64,000 bases of DNA from Anaerotruncus colihominis (GCF_010206195.1 NZ_VIQT01000009.1:287747-351746), one strand, 5' to 3'. Positions 45,377 to 55,030 are shown, counted from the first letter of the stretch. The notes: generated from the sequence alone by a model not told the origin. A program made the numbers and translations.

Positions 45377-45969
45377 CAGTTATGCTCCCCCTTGCCTCTT
45401 TCATCCTTCATAACAACCGCCAAAAATACACACGGCTCTCCCCCGGCCGCTATCATACCATGCTTATGGCTGGAATCATAGTAAATCGCGTCGCCTGCAT
45501 GCAGGTACTCCACATGTTCATCAATCTGCATTTTTAACGTGCCGCTGATAATATAATCGAACTCCTGGCCGTCATGTTCGGAAAGGTGGATCGGCTTTGA
45601 CTGTTCTTCCTCAAAAAACGGCGCTGTTACCAAAAACGGCTCCGAGATCTTTCCGGAGAAGCGATATGCAAGATGATTGTAAGAAAATCCCTTGCGGCGT
45701 TTGATATCAAGTCCCTCGCCCTTTCGTACAATCGAATAGGAGGAAAGCTTTGGCGCGTCTCCGGTAATCAGTTCAATGATATCAACGCCAAACGCCTGCG
45801 CGCAATTGTAAAGAAACGTAAACGTAAAATCTCCCTGGCCCTGCTCATAAGCGACATATTCGTCAGCGGACAGACCTGTTTGCTGCGCCATTTCAGCAAT
45901 CGGGATCTCCATAATTTCCCGCAGGGTTCGGATACGCTGCGCGATCTCCATAATCATTTGTTCCTGCAT
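45376..45969 (-). CDS. XRE-family regulator with C-terminal cupin domain
   Basis: 197 aa. HTH at about residues 9-62 (IRTLREIMEIPIAEMAQQTG, LSADEYVAYEQGQGDFTFTF), cupin_2 at about 125-190 (HLSEHDGQEFDYIISGTLKM, LHAGDAIYYDSSHKHGMIA). The cupin may bind a small molecule. First gene behind a T-box leader and coupled to the acyl-CoA synthetase, which it probably controls. RBS GGAGG is 7 nt before the ATG. Confidence 0.92.
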   Translation of the reverse strand: MQEQMIMEIAQRIRTLREIMEIPIAEMAQQTGLSADEYVAYEQGQGDFTFTFLYNCAQAFGVDIIELITGDAPKLSSYSIVRKGEGLDIKRRKGFSYNHLAYRFSGKISEPFLVTAPFFEEEQSKPIHLSEHDGQEFDYIISGTLKMQIDEHVEYLHAGDAIYYDSSHKHGMIAAGGEPCVFLAVVMKDERGKGEHN

Positions 45970-46005
45970 ACTGATTCCTCCATCATAGTAGTTATAAATA
46001 AAACA

Positions 46006-46277
46006 ACAAAAAGACCCGTCCCAAAACAGGGACGAGTCTGATTAAACAAACCCGCGGTACCACCCGGATTGCGCGTTAAGCGCCGCTTAGCAAAGCTCCA
46101 ACAAGCTCCCGACAGATAACGCTGTCCAGCGGAGACGCCTACTGACTGCTGCGTTTGGCGCTCGACTCAGGGGTGATAAGCCAAAAAACCGTCTGCCGCC
46201 AGCTCGCACCAAACGCTGGCTCTCTGTGGGCAAAGCTATGTTTTTGCCGTCCCCGTCTTTGTCTTTCAGAAATATTG
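46006..46277 (-). ncRNA. T-box riboswitch, candidate isoleucine specifier
   Basis: T-box core GGGTGGTACCGC at 46065-46054 (minus strand). The terminator AGACTCGTCCCTGTTTTGGGACGGGTCT with T-run ends near 46006. Stem I has CAGAGAGCCAGC...GGTGCGAGCTGG and a specifier region GGCTTATCACCCCTGAGT; AUC followed by ACC (46177-46175) fits the usual codon-A-C-C pattern, suggesting Ile. CUU (Leu) is an offset alternative. It controls the XRE-cupin and acyl-CoA synthetase genes. Confidence 0.88.
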
Positions 46278-46282
46278 GCATT

Positions 46283-46311
46283 ATCATACATCATCCAAGA
46301 CGCCTTGTCAA
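46283..46311 (-). promoter_or_regulatory. Sigma-A promoter of the second T-box transcript
   Basis: Minus strand TTGACA (46311-46306), 17 bp, TATGAT (46288-46283); transcription should start near 46277. The 146 bp from here to the HAD gene hold nothing further that I recognise. Confidence 0.88.
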
Positions 46312-46457
46312 GAAAATTTTTCACCTGCTCAGCTTGCCAGCCTGTAGGATTCGGTCAATCGCCAGCCGTTGCCCCCGTCAACCAGAGTAAGCTGCTTTTT
46401 CCCATCACTCTGTCCGTTGCGCTGTGTATCCATATTTAACCAGCTTTATCAATTCTC

Positions 46458-47108
46458 TCAATTTATATACTCAAGTACGTCGAGCGGACTCTCGGCAAGC
46501 GCATCAGCCCCATTCTCCAAAAGCTCTTTGCGCGTGCGGAATCCCCACAGCGCGCCGACAGCGAACAGACCGCCATTTTTAGCGGTACGCATATCAACGC
46601 CGGAATCGCCTACATAAATGCATTCGTCAGGCCGCACGCATATCTGTAAAAGGATTTCCCTTGTCAGACTTTCGTCGGGTTTTGTTGGACGCCCTTCCCG
46701 TTGCCCATGGACAACAGCAAACCGCCCGCCGAGCAGATTTGCGCACAATTGTTGTGTAAAGGCATCCGGCTTGTTAGATAGGACAGCCGCCGCAATTCCA
46801 TACGCATCCAGCTTTTTAAGCAGCTCAGGCACCCCGGTATACGGAACCGTCAGATCACAGCTATGGCTGTTGTAATAAGCGTTAAATTCATCGCGCAGGC
46901 AGTGTACTTCCTCCAATGTTTCAGCAACACCGGCTGGCGTCATGCGTTCCATGAGCTTATAGACGCCGTCTCCGACAAAATAACGAAACTGCTCGGAGGT
47001 GTGTGTCGGCCACCCATGCGCTGCGCAGACATGATTGCCCGCAGCAGCCAGATCATCGATTGTATTAAGCAGCGTGCCGTCCAAATCAAAAATAACCAGC
47101 TTTGTCAT
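46458..47108 (-). CDS. HAD-superfamily hydrolase (phosphoglycolate phosphatase-like)
   Basis: 216 aa. Nucleophile Asp in VIFDLDGTLLNT (residue 8), a helical cap, motif II VLSNKPD, motif III Lys in GRPTKPDES, and motif IV YVGDSGVDMRTAKNGG with GVLWGFRTRKEL-type ending (GALWGFRTRKEL). Dephosphorylates a small phosphorylated metabolite; phosphoglycolate is the family default only. ATG overlaps the thioesterase stop by 4 bp. Confidence 0.9.
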   Translation of the reverse strand: MTKLVIFDLDGTLLNTIDDLAAAGNHVCAAHGWPTHTSEQFRYFVGDGVYKLMERMTPAGVAETLEEVHCLRDEFNAYYNSHSCDLTVPYTGVPELLKKLDAYGIAAAVLSNKPDAFTQQLCANLLGGRFAVVHGQREGRPTKPDESLTREILLQICVRPDECIYVGDSGVDMRTAKNGGLFAVGALWGFRTRKELLENGADALAESPLDVLEYIN

Positions 47109-47494
47109 TGATTTTGCCTCCGTTTCGCATCCGCTTTCTCCTGAAAACGCTTCGCGTCCACAACCACACGCGTATGAATTCCGCGCCCAATTTCCCCCAT
47201 CTCGTCCTCAGCCCACACTTCAAACGAGGCGCTGCGTCCTTCTCTGCCGGTCAGGCGCGCCGACGCCGTAAAAGCCATCCCGCACGGCGTTGCAGCCGTA
47301 TGCTTGATATCAACAGCGGTTCCAACGGATGTCTGCCCCGGTTCTAAAAAGCGCGCAAGCAGACCGCACGCGGCCTGTTCCATTGCAGCGATCATCATTG
47401 GTGTGGCAAGCACATCCAGATCACCGCTTCCAATGGCGGAGGCCAGATGTTCGGGGACCACCTGTATCGAGATACAATTGATTTCATCAACCAT
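47105..47494 (-). CDS. Hotdog-fold thioesterase (FlK-like)
   Basis: 129 aa. Hotdog domain of the fluoroacetyl-CoA thioesterase-like family: LATPMMIAAMEQAACGLLAR, VGTAVDIKHTAATPCGMAFT, then FEVWAEDEMGEIGRGIHTRV. The Thr/Glu/His residues of FlK have counterparts in T-P, M-E-Q-A-A and K-H-T. Such proteins in gut Firmicutes probably hydrolyse small acyl-CoAs, not fluoroacetyl-CoA. Cotranscribed with the downstream HAD gene. Confidence 0.87.
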   Translation of the reverse strand: MVDEINCISIQVVPEHLASAIGSGDLDVLATPMMIAAMEQAACGLLARFLEPGQTSVGTAVDIKHTAATPCGMAFTASARLTGREGRSASFEVWAEDEMGEIGRGIHTRVVVDAKRFQEKADAKRRQNQ

Positions 47495-47589
47495 GTCAAC
47501 ATTTCTCCATTCTGCTTCAATTGCACGATCATTGCCTGCCAGGCGCCGAACGGTTTACCTATCCGGCTTCGCACCGACTTATGGTTGGG

Positions 47590-47974
47590 CGCCATGTCCG
47601 CAAAGCGGCATGGTATAATCGGCCATCGGGGCGGCAGTGGGCCGCGCCCGCGTATCGCCCTGGCCATAAAACGTATAATAACCGCTCTGCGGTTATTATA
47701 CCACAGCAGCAAGCCCTTTCGGGCTTGTCTGCCGCAAAGCGGCAGCGAAACCGGCTTTGCCGGTTTTGGCTGTGGTGTAACATGCGCAGTCCGCTGCTTT
47801 GCAGCGGGTGCCGCCAGACGGCGGCTGCAAACAGCAAAGCCGTTTGCACTGCGCATATTATACCATATCCGCGAAGCGACACGGTATAATTGGCCATCGG
47901 GGCGGAAGCGGGCCGCGCCCGCATATCGCCCTGGCCATAAAACGTATAATAACCGCTCTGCGGTTATTATAGCA
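47590..47974. repeat. Mosaic hairpin-rich intergenic repeat, copy 5 (double)
   Basis: Two direct copies of an about 105 bp unit (about 47592-47701 and 47868-47972), each with CGGTATAAT or TGGTATAAT, GGCCATCGGGGCGG, CGCGCCCGC, TCGCCCTGGCCATAAAACGT and ATAATAACCGCTCTGCGGTT. Between them lie the CAAGCCCTTTCGGGCTTG, GCCGCAAAGCGGC, CCGGCTTTGCCGG and CCGCTGCTTTGCAGCGG modules. It fills the 525 bp between the thioesterase gene and clpC. Confidence 0.9.
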
Positions 47975-48021
47975 CAAACCCCGGCCATACCGCAATGACC
48001 GCGATATAGCCGGGAACTTTT

Positions 48022-50466
48022 TTAGCTGAAGGTATATTGCTCATTCTGCCAGGTACAGGTGATTTTATCTCCCGCTTTGAACTTGCCATGTAGCAATTCA
48101 TCCGCCAGCTTATCCTCGATATTTGATTGAATAGCGCGGCGCAGCGGACGCGCGCCATACGCGGGGTCAAAACCATCGATGGAGATGCGTTCCGCCGCCG
48201 ATTCATCAAAACTGATCTCAATCTGCAAGCCTGCCAGACGTGTTTTCAGCGCGTCAAGCATATTGCTTGTAATTTTTTTAATCTCTTTCTGACCAAGCTT
48301 GTGGAAAACAATCATTTCATCAACACGATTGATAAATTCAGGTTTGAAGGATTTTTTCAGTTCCGCAAGCATTGCCTTACGAATGATCTCCTGTTGTTTA
48401 TCAAAATCCTGCTCGCCTGACGAAAATCCAAGCCGGTTTTGATCGCGCAGCATCTGCGCGCCGATATTCGACGTCATGATGATAATTGTATTTTTAAAAT
48501 TTACAACGCGTCCCTGTGCATCGGTCAGAACGCCGTCCTCCAAAATTTGAAGAAGCATATTGAAAAAATCGGGATGTGCTTTTTCGATTTCATCAAATAA
48601 AAGCACCGAATACGGCCGGCGCCGAATCTTTTCTGTAAGCTGTCCGCCCTCGTCATATCCAACATATCCGGGCGGTGAACCCACAAGTTTCGATACGGCG
48701 TGCCGCTCCATATATTCCGACATATCAAGCCGGATCATAGCATGCGGATCGCCGAACATGCATTTGGCCAGCGCCTTGCAAAGTTCTGTTTTGCCCACAC
48801 CGGTGGGGCCAAGGAAAATAAACGATCCCAGCGGACGTGATGGATCGTGCAGCCCGACGCGTGATCTTCGGATTGCGCTTGCAACGGCATGAACTGCCTG
48901 CTCCTGTCCAACGACCATCTCATGCAGCGATTCCTCAAGGTGCAGAAGGCGTTCGCTCTGCGCCTGTGTGATACGTGTCACATCGATGCCAGTAATATTG
49001 GAGACCAGATGCGCGATATCCTCGGCACATAACCGGCGCATACCGCCGTTTTCAGTATATTCCCATTCATTCTGCGCTTTCTCAAGCTTTACCCGCAGAT
49101 CGCTTTCACGGTCCCGGATGCTGGCCGCACATTCAAAATTCTGTGTGCTGATCGCCGTTTCTTTTTCCTCACGCAGCGCGCTGATGCGGCTTTCCAATTC
49201 TCGCAGATTGTTTGGAACTGTGCTGCCGTTCATCCGCACGCGCGAACACGCCTCGTCGATCAAATCGATCGCTTTATCGGGCAGACGGCGGTCGGCAATA
49301 TAACGGGCCGAGAGCGATACCGCCGCGTCAATCGCTTCGTCCAAGATTCGTATTTTGTGGTGCGCCTCATATTTTTCCCGCAGGCCGTAGATGATTTGTA
49401 CGGACTGTTCCTCTGTCGGTTCCTCAACCAAAACACTCTGGAACCGGCGTTCGAGCGCACCGTCCTTCTCAATAAATTTGCGGTATTCGTCGAGCGTCGT
49501 CGCGCCCACCAGCTGGAACTCACCGCGCGCAAGCTGCGGCTTGAGAATGTTGGCAGCGTCGACGGCGCCCTCCGCCGCGCCCGTCCCGATGATCGTATGC
49601 AGCTCGTCGATGAACAGAATAATATTACCTGCCGCGATAACCTCGTCGATGGTATTTTTAATCCGTTCTTCAAAATCGCCGCGATATTTTGTACCCGCAA
49701 CCATACAGGTCAGATCAAGCGCGATAAACCGTTTGTCACGTAGCTGCGACGGCACGTCACGTTCAATAATCCGTCGCGCAATCCCTTCCGCGATCGCGGT
49801 CTTGCCGACACCCGGCTCACCGATCAGACAGGGATTATTTTTTGTACGGCGCGTTAAAATCTGTAAAACACGTTCTACTTCTTTTTCGCGTCCGATCACT
49901 GGATCTATTTTCCCCTGACGCGCCATCTCTGTGAGATCACGACCGTATTTCTCAATAAGCGGCGTACGCGGTATTGTTTTAGGTCTGGGCGGTGCAGCCC
50001 GCCGGGCGCCAAGTAAATCAGCTCCGCAGGTCTGCGCAAAATCACCGATCTGTTTGGCGACCATTTCCGGATCAACATTGAGCTGTTTTAAAAACCGAAC
50101 GCCGTAGCTCTCATTTTCCTTGAGTAAATTCATCAGAATATGCTCTGTACCCGCCAGAGGGGTGCCGCCCATGCGCGCCTGCATAAGGGATAGCTCTAAA
50201 ATTCGTTTACAGCGCGGGGTGATATCAGACGGCGTCAATACCGAGCGGATCCCTTTTCCAACCGTCTTAACCAGCAATTCACGCACCTTTTCCGCGCTGA
50301 CATCGCTCTTTTGCATCATTGTGAACGCCACGCCGCTTCCCTCCGAGAGCAGGCCCAGCAAAAGATGTTCGCTGCCGATATATGTGTGCCCGAGGGCCGA
50401 CGCCTCGTCAATCGCACAATTGATCGCGGCATTTGCTTTCGGTGTAAAACCGTTAAATTTAAACAA
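48022..50466 (-). CDS. clpC: ClpC-type AAA+ unfoldase
   Basis: 814 aa from TTG 50466, chosen because GGGGTG lies 5 nt upstream and the Clp N-domain begins there ([20 protein letters not shown]). Two N-domain repeats, AAA-1 ([26 protein letters not shown]), UVR middle domain ([20 protein letters not shown]), AAA-2 ([28 protein letters not shown]). ClpP-docking loop likely near IGAQML. The usual ctsR-mcsA-mcsB partners are not adjacent. Confidence 0.95.
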   Translation of the reverse strand: MFKFNGFTPKANAAINCAIDEASALGHTYIGSEHLLLGLLSEGSGVAFTMMQKSDVSAEKVRELLVKTVGKGIRSVLTPSDITPRCKRILELSLMQARMGGTPLAGTEHILMNLLKENESYGVRFLKQLNVDPEMVAKQIGDFAQTCGADLLGARRAAPPRPKTIPRTPLIEKYGRDLTEMARQGKIDPVIGREKEVERVLQILTRRTKNNPCLIGEPGVGKTAIAEGIARRIIERDVPSQLRDKRFIALDLTCMVAGTKYRGDFEERIKNTIDEVIAAGNIILFIDELHTIIGTGAAEGAVDAANILKPQLARGEFQLVGATTLDEYRKFIEKDGALERRFQSVLVEEPTEEQSVQIIYGLREKYEAHHKIRILDEAIDAAVSLSARYIADRRLPDKAIDLIDEACSRVRMNGSTVPNNLRELESRISALREEKETAISTQNFECAASIRDRESDLRVKLEKAQNEWEYTENGGMRRLCAEDIAHLVSNITGIDVTRITQAQSERLLHLEESLHEMVVGQEQAVHAVASAIRRSRVGLHDPSRPLGSFIFLGPTGVGKTELCKALAKCMFGDPHAMIRLDMSEYMERHAVSKLVGSPPGYVGYDEGGQLTEKIRRRPYSVLLFDEIEKAHPDFFNMLLQILEDGVLTDAQGRVVNFKNTIIIMTSNIGAQMLRDQNRLGFSSGEQDFDKQQEIIRKAMLAELKKSFKPEFINRVDEMIVFHKLGQKEIKKITSNMLDALKTRLAGLQIEISFDESAAERISIDGFDPAYGARPLRRAIQSNIEDKLADELLHGKFKAGDKITCTWQNEQYTFS

Positions 50467-50608
50467 TGTATCACCCCAAATTATCTTTATGCGCTTTCCA
50501 ATGATAATATTGTCAGAAGTCAGCCGCGATATGCGCGCCATCACAAGGAACCGAAGTTGGGCCAGCGACATAGTATGGGATGAAATCACTCTTAGGAGGT
50601 CATTCTTT

Positions 50609-50815
50609 ATGGGATGCAATAACAACTTTGGCGGCAACTACTTCTGGATCATTATCCTCATCATCATCATCTTCGGATGGGGTTGGGGCGGCAGCGGCTT
50701 CGGCTGGGGCGGTAACAACAACAACTGCTGCGGCAACAACAACTGCTGCGGCAATGACTGTGGCTGTTGCAATGACTGCGGCTGCGGTTGCGGCTGCAAC
50801 AATGGCTGCTGCTGA
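50609..50815 (+). CDS. Small Gly/Asn/Cys-rich protein (YjcZ-like, spore-associated candidate)
   Basis: 68 aa. Excellent RBS AGGAGG 9 nt before ATG 50609. Residues 1-11 are polar, then one hydrophobic helix (YFWIIILIIIIFGWGWG), then 40 residues of almost only Gly, Asn, Cys, Asp (about 15 Cys). This is the pattern of YjcZ-type sporulation proteins and clostridial high-cysteine proteins, probably crosslinked in the spore coat. Divergent from clpC, with own terminator. Confidence 0.8.
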   Translation: MGCNNNFGGNYFWIIILIIIIFGWGWGGSGFGWGGNNNNCCGNNNCCGNDCGCCNDCGCGCGCNNGCC

Positions 50816-50833
50816 TCAATCCGGCTGAATGCC

Positions 50834-50871
50834 AAAAACGGCGGGGATGCAATCGCATCCCCGCCGTTTTT
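50834..50871. terminator. Terminator between the small Cys-rich gene and potD
   Basis: AAAAACGGCGGGGATGC pairs exactly with GCATCCCCGCCGTTTTT around AATC. Works on both strands for the convergent genes. Confidence 0.93.
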
Positions 50872-50926
50872 TATATGGTTCACAGACATCTCCAAAGGCA
50901 AAACGCCGCCTCCTTCTCCCAACCGC

Positions 50927-52168
50927 TCAGAACCTCTTGGGAACCTCGCCGCTCAAGTCCTCACGCTCACGCCGGCGGCGCCAGGCGCGCGTGGTATTAA
51001 TACCGATCGATGTAAGCAGCGCCGCGGCCATCACACCGGGCATCAACCACTTGCTGTACTGCACATCTGTGGACAGAAGCTCTGTCCATGCGGCGTCGAC
51101 GGCAAGATTCATTTCCGCCGGCAAATCGATCCAAAATTCTGTCTTTGCTATTACCTCGTCCGATGGATATGCAATCGGATTATTGCGTACATCCTCTGGC
51201 AGGAGCGCAAGCGACGCGTCGTTTGGCGAACTGTATCCAATGTATTCCGCATTGGCCGCGCCAACCTCCGCCTCCAGCAGAAAGTTGATAAACATTTCAG
51301 CGCATTCCTTTTCCTTCGAACCTTTGGGGATCACCACCGCGTCGACAAAACGGTTTGTCCCTTCTTCAGGGACAAAGTAGCCGAGCTCCTCGTTGTCAGC
51401 CATCATCGTAATCGCATCGCCGGCATAATATGGAGCGATCGCAGCTTCGCCGCCGATCATCTTATCGAAAATTTCATCCATGACATACGCCTGAACCAGC
51501 ATCTTCTGATCCTTGAGCAGCTCCGTTGCTTCCCGCAACTGCTGCTCATTTTCAGGGTTCATTGGATATCCCAGGCGCTTAAGCGCAATGCCGAAATCAT
51601 CGCGGGGGTTGGCAAACATCAAAATATCGCCCATATATTTTTGATTCCACAACAAGTCCCAGCTACCGATATCCTCCTCGTCAACCATAGCTTTATTGTA
51701 GATTACACCGACCGTTCCCCAGGTATATGGGACCGAGTATTCGTTTGTCGGATCAAAAATCGGATTGAGGAAGCTCTCTGAAATGTTCTTTAAATTTGGA
51801 ATATTGTCAAAATCAAGCTTTTCAAGCATCCCCTCCCGAATCATCCGGGCGACCATATAATCGCTTGGAATCAGGATATCATAGCTGGCTCCTCCGTTGC
51901 GTAAGCGGGCATACACCTCCTCGTTCGTCGAAAACGTAGTGTAATTGACCTTAATGCCGGTCAGCGCCTCAAATTCGGCGATTACATCCACGCTCCCTTC
52001 CGAACCATCGGAAATATATTCACCCCAGTTGTGGACGTTCAAAGAACGCCCCTCCCCCTGGAACCGGGTGTAGTAACTTTCATCTTCTGCGGAAACCTCA
52101 GCCAAAGCGGACACGGACATAAAAGACGCAAGCAGCACTGCAAGCAGAAACGCACTTAATCTTTTCAT
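50927..52168 (-). CDS. potD: Spermidine/putrescine-binding protein with C-terminal membrane anchor
   Basis: 413 aa. A cleavable signal peptide (MKRLSAFLLAVLLASFMSVSALA) without a lipobox Cys leads to a PotD-type domain (LNVHNWGEYISDGSEGSVDV, SYDILIPSDYMVARMI, VPYTWGTVGVIYNK). The end has a hydrophobic helix (LMPGVMAAALLTSIGI) and a basic tail RAWRRRREREDLSGEVPKRF, so the protein seems membrane-anchored at its C-terminus and not by lipid. Last gene of potABCD, overlapping potC by 4 bp. Confidence 0.92.
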   Translation of the reverse strand: MKRLSAFLLAVLLASFMSVSALAEVSAEDESYYTRFQGEGRSLNVHNWGEYISDGSEGSVDVIAEFEALTGIKVNYTTFSTNEEVYARLRNGGASYDILIPSDYMVARMIREGMLEKLDFDNIPNLKNISESFLNPIFDPTNEYSVPYTWGTVGVIYNKAMVDEEDIGSWDLLWNQKYMGDILMFANPRDDFGIALKRLGYPMNPENEQQLREATELLKDQKMLVQAYVMDEIFDKMIGGEAAIAPYYAGDAITMMADNEELGYFVPEEGTNRFVDAVVIPKGSKEKECAEMFINFLLEAEVGAANAEYIGYSSPNDASLALLPEDVRNNPIAYPSDEVIAKTEFWIDLPAEMNLAVDAAWTELLSTDVQYSKWLMPGVMAAALLTSIGINTTRAWRRRREREDLSGEVPKRF

Positions 52169-52977
52169 ACGCGCGCCCTCGCTTGCACACGGTTTTCACG
52201 CTCACGGCGCGCATCGTTGAGATTAACGGCCAACAGCACAATCAAAACGACAACAAAAATGATTGTCGACAACGCGTTGATCTCCGGGCTGACTTTGCGC
52301 CGCGTCATTGAAAAAATTGTGATCGGCAGCGTTTGCGATGTCGGACCTGTGACAAAATAGCTGATGATAAAGTCGTCAAGCGAATACGTAACCGCCATCA
52401 AAAATCCTGCCAGAATGCCAGGCATAATCTCTGGAATAACCACCTTGAAAAACGCCTGCATAGGGCTGCACCCAAGATCTTGCGCCGCTTCATATACCGA
52501 CACGTCCATCTGCCGCAATTTGGGCATGACGTTTAAAATTACATACGGGATGTTAAACGTAATATGTGCAAGCACGAGCGTTACAAAGCCAAATTCCAAT
52601 TGAAGGCCGGCGTTTTTGACAAATACAAACAGCAGCATCAGCGAGACGCCGGTTACAATTTCAGGATTGATCACCGGCATATAAGTCACGTTCATGACAA
52701 CACTGCGGGACAGCCGTCCCATATTGCGGATACCGATCGCAGCAAGCGTACCAATTACAGTCGCCAGCACCGACGAAATCAGCGCGACCACAAGCGTATT
52801 GATCAAAGACTGAATGATCGCTTCATTTGTAAACAACCGTTGATACCACGAAAGCGTGAAGCCCGTCCAGGCGCCGCGGGACTTTGACTTGTTAAAGGAA
52901 AAGACGATCAACACCAGAATCGGCGCATACAGAAATGCCATCACAATGGCGACATATGTTTTACGCAGCCATTTCAT
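52165..52977 (-). CDS. potC: Spermidine/putrescine ABC transporter permease
   Basis: 270 aa, about six membrane helices. EAA loop EAAQDLGCSPMQAFFKVVIPEIMPGILAGFLMA is clear, and the end VSPEINALSTIIFVVVLIVL is PotC-typical. Pairs with PotB to form the channel. 4 bp overlaps with both neighbours. Confidence 0.94.
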   Translation of the reverse strand: MKWLRKTYVAIVMAFLYAPILVLIVFSFNKSKSRGAWTGFTLSWYQRLFTNEAIIQSLINTLVVALISSVLATVIGTLAAIGIRNMGRLSRSVVMNVTYMPVINPEIVTGVSLMLLFVFVKNAGLQLEFGFVTLVLAHITFNIPYVILNVMPKLRQMDVSVYEAAQDLGCSPMQAFFKVVIPEIMPGILAGFLMAVTYSLDDFIISYFVTGPTSQTLPITIFSMTRRKVSPEINALSTIIFVVVLIVLLAVNLNDARRERENRVQARARV

Positions 52978-53786
52978 TTGAGCAAATCCCCCTTCTCCTC
53001 ATCTCCGAACTGGTTTGTAATGCTCATACAAAGCAGGATCAACACCATCAAGACGAGCGCGATCGCAGCGCCGAGGTTCGGGTTGTATGCATTTCCTAAA
53101 AACTGCAAATCAATCAGGTCGCCGATCAGCAGATTCCCGCCTCCGCCAAGCATCCGGGAAATAATGAAGGTAGAAACCGAGGGTACGAACACCATGATAA
53201 TCCCGGTCGAAATGCCCGGTACCGTCATTGGAATCAGCACGCGCGTCAGGATCTTATATGTGTTCGCGCCCAGATCCTGTGCGGCTTCAATTACACTGTC
53301 CGGAATTTTTGTCATTACGGAATAAAGCGGCAGGATCATAAAAGGCAGATAATTATAGACCATGCCAAGCACAACCGCCCCCTGTGTATTGATCATCTCA
53401 AACGGTCCCATCCCAAAATGTCCAAGCAGCCGGTTGATCAGGCCGTTTTTTTCCAGAATCGTCATCCACGCATAGGTACGCAGCAAAAAGTTCATCCACA
53501 TCGGCAGCATAATCAGCATAATCATTGTACGCTGTCCGTTGCCGCTGTGACGCGAAATAATGAACGCCAACGGATAGGCGATCAGCAAACAGATCACCGT
53601 TGCGATGAATGCAAGCCATATGGAACGCACCAATACAGGCGTATATTCGCCGACCTGCGAAATGTAATCGATGGTAAATGTCCCTTCCGGCGTTGTCACC
53701 GCATAGTATGCGACAAGCGCGAGCGGGACAACGATAAAAATCGCCATCCAAATCAGATATGGGAACGCAGTCGCCTTCGATTTCAT
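52974..53786 (-). CDS. potB: Spermidine/putrescine ABC transporter permease
   Basis: 270 aa, six membrane helices. EAA loop EAAQDLGANTYKILTRVLIPMTVPGI. The start is either of two adjacent ATGs: 53789 overlaps the potA stop (ATGA) and 53786 has the better distance (7 nt) to GGAGG; 53786 is used. Upstream in-frame sequence to 53888 has no RBS. Confidence 0.93.
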   Translation of the reverse strand: MKSKATAFPYLIWMAIFIVVPLALVAYYAVTTPEGTFTIDYISQVGEYTPVLVRSIWLAFIATVICLLIAYPLAFIISRHSGNGQRTMIMLIMLPMWMNFLLRTYAWMTILEKNGLINRLLGHFGMGPFEMINTQGAVVLGMVYNYLPFMILPLYSVMTKIPDSVIEAAQDLGANTYKILTRVLIPMTVPGISTGIIMVFVPSVSTFIISRMLGGGGNLLIGDLIDLQFLGNAYNPNLGAAIALVLMVLILLCMSITNQFGDEEKGDLLK

Positions 53787-54835
53787 CATTCCACCTCCAT
53801 TTTGTGCATGATGTGGATATCGAAGGGGGCAACCTCCATTCCGATGAAGGCACCCGGCTGCTCGCTGCGTGTCGAATGGATCATCCATTTATATCCGTGC
53901 GCGTCAACGATCATCTCAAAGTGGACGCCCTTGAAAATCACCGATTCAACAACACCGGAGATCGGCGCGTCCTGCGGCTCGATGATTTTGATATCCTCCG
54001 GCCGGATGACAACGTCGACGCGTTCAAGCGTGCCAAATCCGCTGTCAACACAGTCAAACTTGCGTCCGGCGAACTCAACCAGGCAATCCTTATGCATGAC
54101 GCCGTCAATGATGTTGCTTTCGCCGATGAAGTCGGCGACAAACGCATTTTTCGGTTCATTATAAATATCCTGGGGCGTACCCACCTGAAGGATGTCGCCG
54201 TCATTCATGACGACAACCGTATCCGACATGGTAAGAGCTTCTTCCTGGTCGTGCGTCACATAAATAAAGGTGATCTCAAGCGCCTGCTGCATACGTTTGA
54301 GCTCAATCTGCATCTCCTTGCGCAGCTTGAGATCAAGCGCGCCGAGCGGCTCGTCCAGCAAAAGCACCCTTGGATGGTTGACCAGGGCGCGCGCAATCGC
54401 AACGCGCTGTTGCTGGCCGCCTGACAGTTGATTAACATTGCGCCGGTCATAGCCTGCCAGGTTGACAAGTTCAAGCATTTCATGCACACGGTTTTTCCGC
54501 TCATTCTCAGGCAGCTTTTTGATTTTTAGCCCGAACTCCACGTTTTCAAAAACATTCAGATGCGGGAACAGCGCATATCGCTGAAACACCGTGTTGACAT
54601 GCCGTTTGTGCGGCGGCACATCGTTGATACGTACACCGTCAAAAAAAACGTCACCCGACTTCGGGCTGACGAAACCGCCAATTGTCCTAAGCGTTGTGGT
54701 TTTTCCACAGCCGGACGGCCCGAGCAGAGTAACGAATTCTTTGTCACGGATGTCGAGATCAAGTCCGACGAGGATGGGGTCGCCATCGAAGTCAACGGAA
54801 ATGTCTCTGAGGCTTACAATGTTGTTTTCTTTCAT
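53786..54835 (-). CDS. potA: Spermidine/putrescine ABC transporter ATP-binding protein
   Basis: 349 aa. Walker [18 protein letters not shown]-loop [16 protein letters not shown], signature [14 protein letters not shown], Walker [17 protein letters not shown]-loop [12 protein letters not shown], then a C-terminal TOBE domain (residues 235-349) that senses or regulates. First gene of potABCD with a promoter about 170 bp upstream. Confidence 0.95.
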   Translation of the reverse strand: MKENNIVSLRDISVDFDGDPILVGLDLDIRDKEFVTLLGPSGCGKTTTLRTIGGFVSPKSGDVFFDGVRINDVPPHKRHVNTVFQRYALFPHLNVFENVEFGLKIKKLPENERKNRVHEMLELVNLAGYDRRNVNQLSGGQQQRVAIARALVNHPRVLLLDEPLGALDLKLRKEMQIELKRMQQALEITFIYVTHDQEEALTMSDTVVVMNDGDILQVGTPQDIYNEPKNAFVADFIGESNIIDGVMHKDCLVEFAGRKFDCVDSGFGTLERVDVVIRPEDIKIIEPQDAPISGVVESVIFKGVHFEMIVDAHGYKWMIHSTRSEQPGAFIGMEVAPFDIHIMHKMEVE

Positions 54836-55002
54836 TTATGCATCCCCCTTTGCGGAATTTAGACCGTCTTTACGGCCCCCGATGATTTCTTACCGCTTAC
54901 CCGCAAAAGGTTTTTTCTAATCGCAGCGCGCTTTTTATACGCGCCCGTTATTAGGCGGTAAATTGTCATCGATTTTATGCAGATGCAAAAACTGCAAGAA
55001 TC

Positions 55003-55030
55003 AATATATCATATTACTGTAAAAAGTCAA
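55003..55030 (-). promoter_or_regulatory. Candidate sigma-A promoter of potABCD
   Basis: Minus strand TTGACT (55030-55025), 16 bp, TATATT (55008-55003). The rest of the 430 bp intergenic stretch between potA and the DUF1847 gene is AT-rich with no other recognised site except the terminator at 55229. Confidence 0.65.

Noticed and set aside
47105..47494. Fluoroacetate resistance by the FlK-like thioesterase
   Set aside because: Family resemblance only; this clade is widespread in gut anaerobes without fluoroacetate exposure, so the specific function is not supported.
50120..50608. N-terminal extension of the small Cys-rich protein by 163 codons
   Set aside because: The extension is antisense to clpC, while the ATG at 50609 has a perfect AGGAGG; the short protein is preferred.
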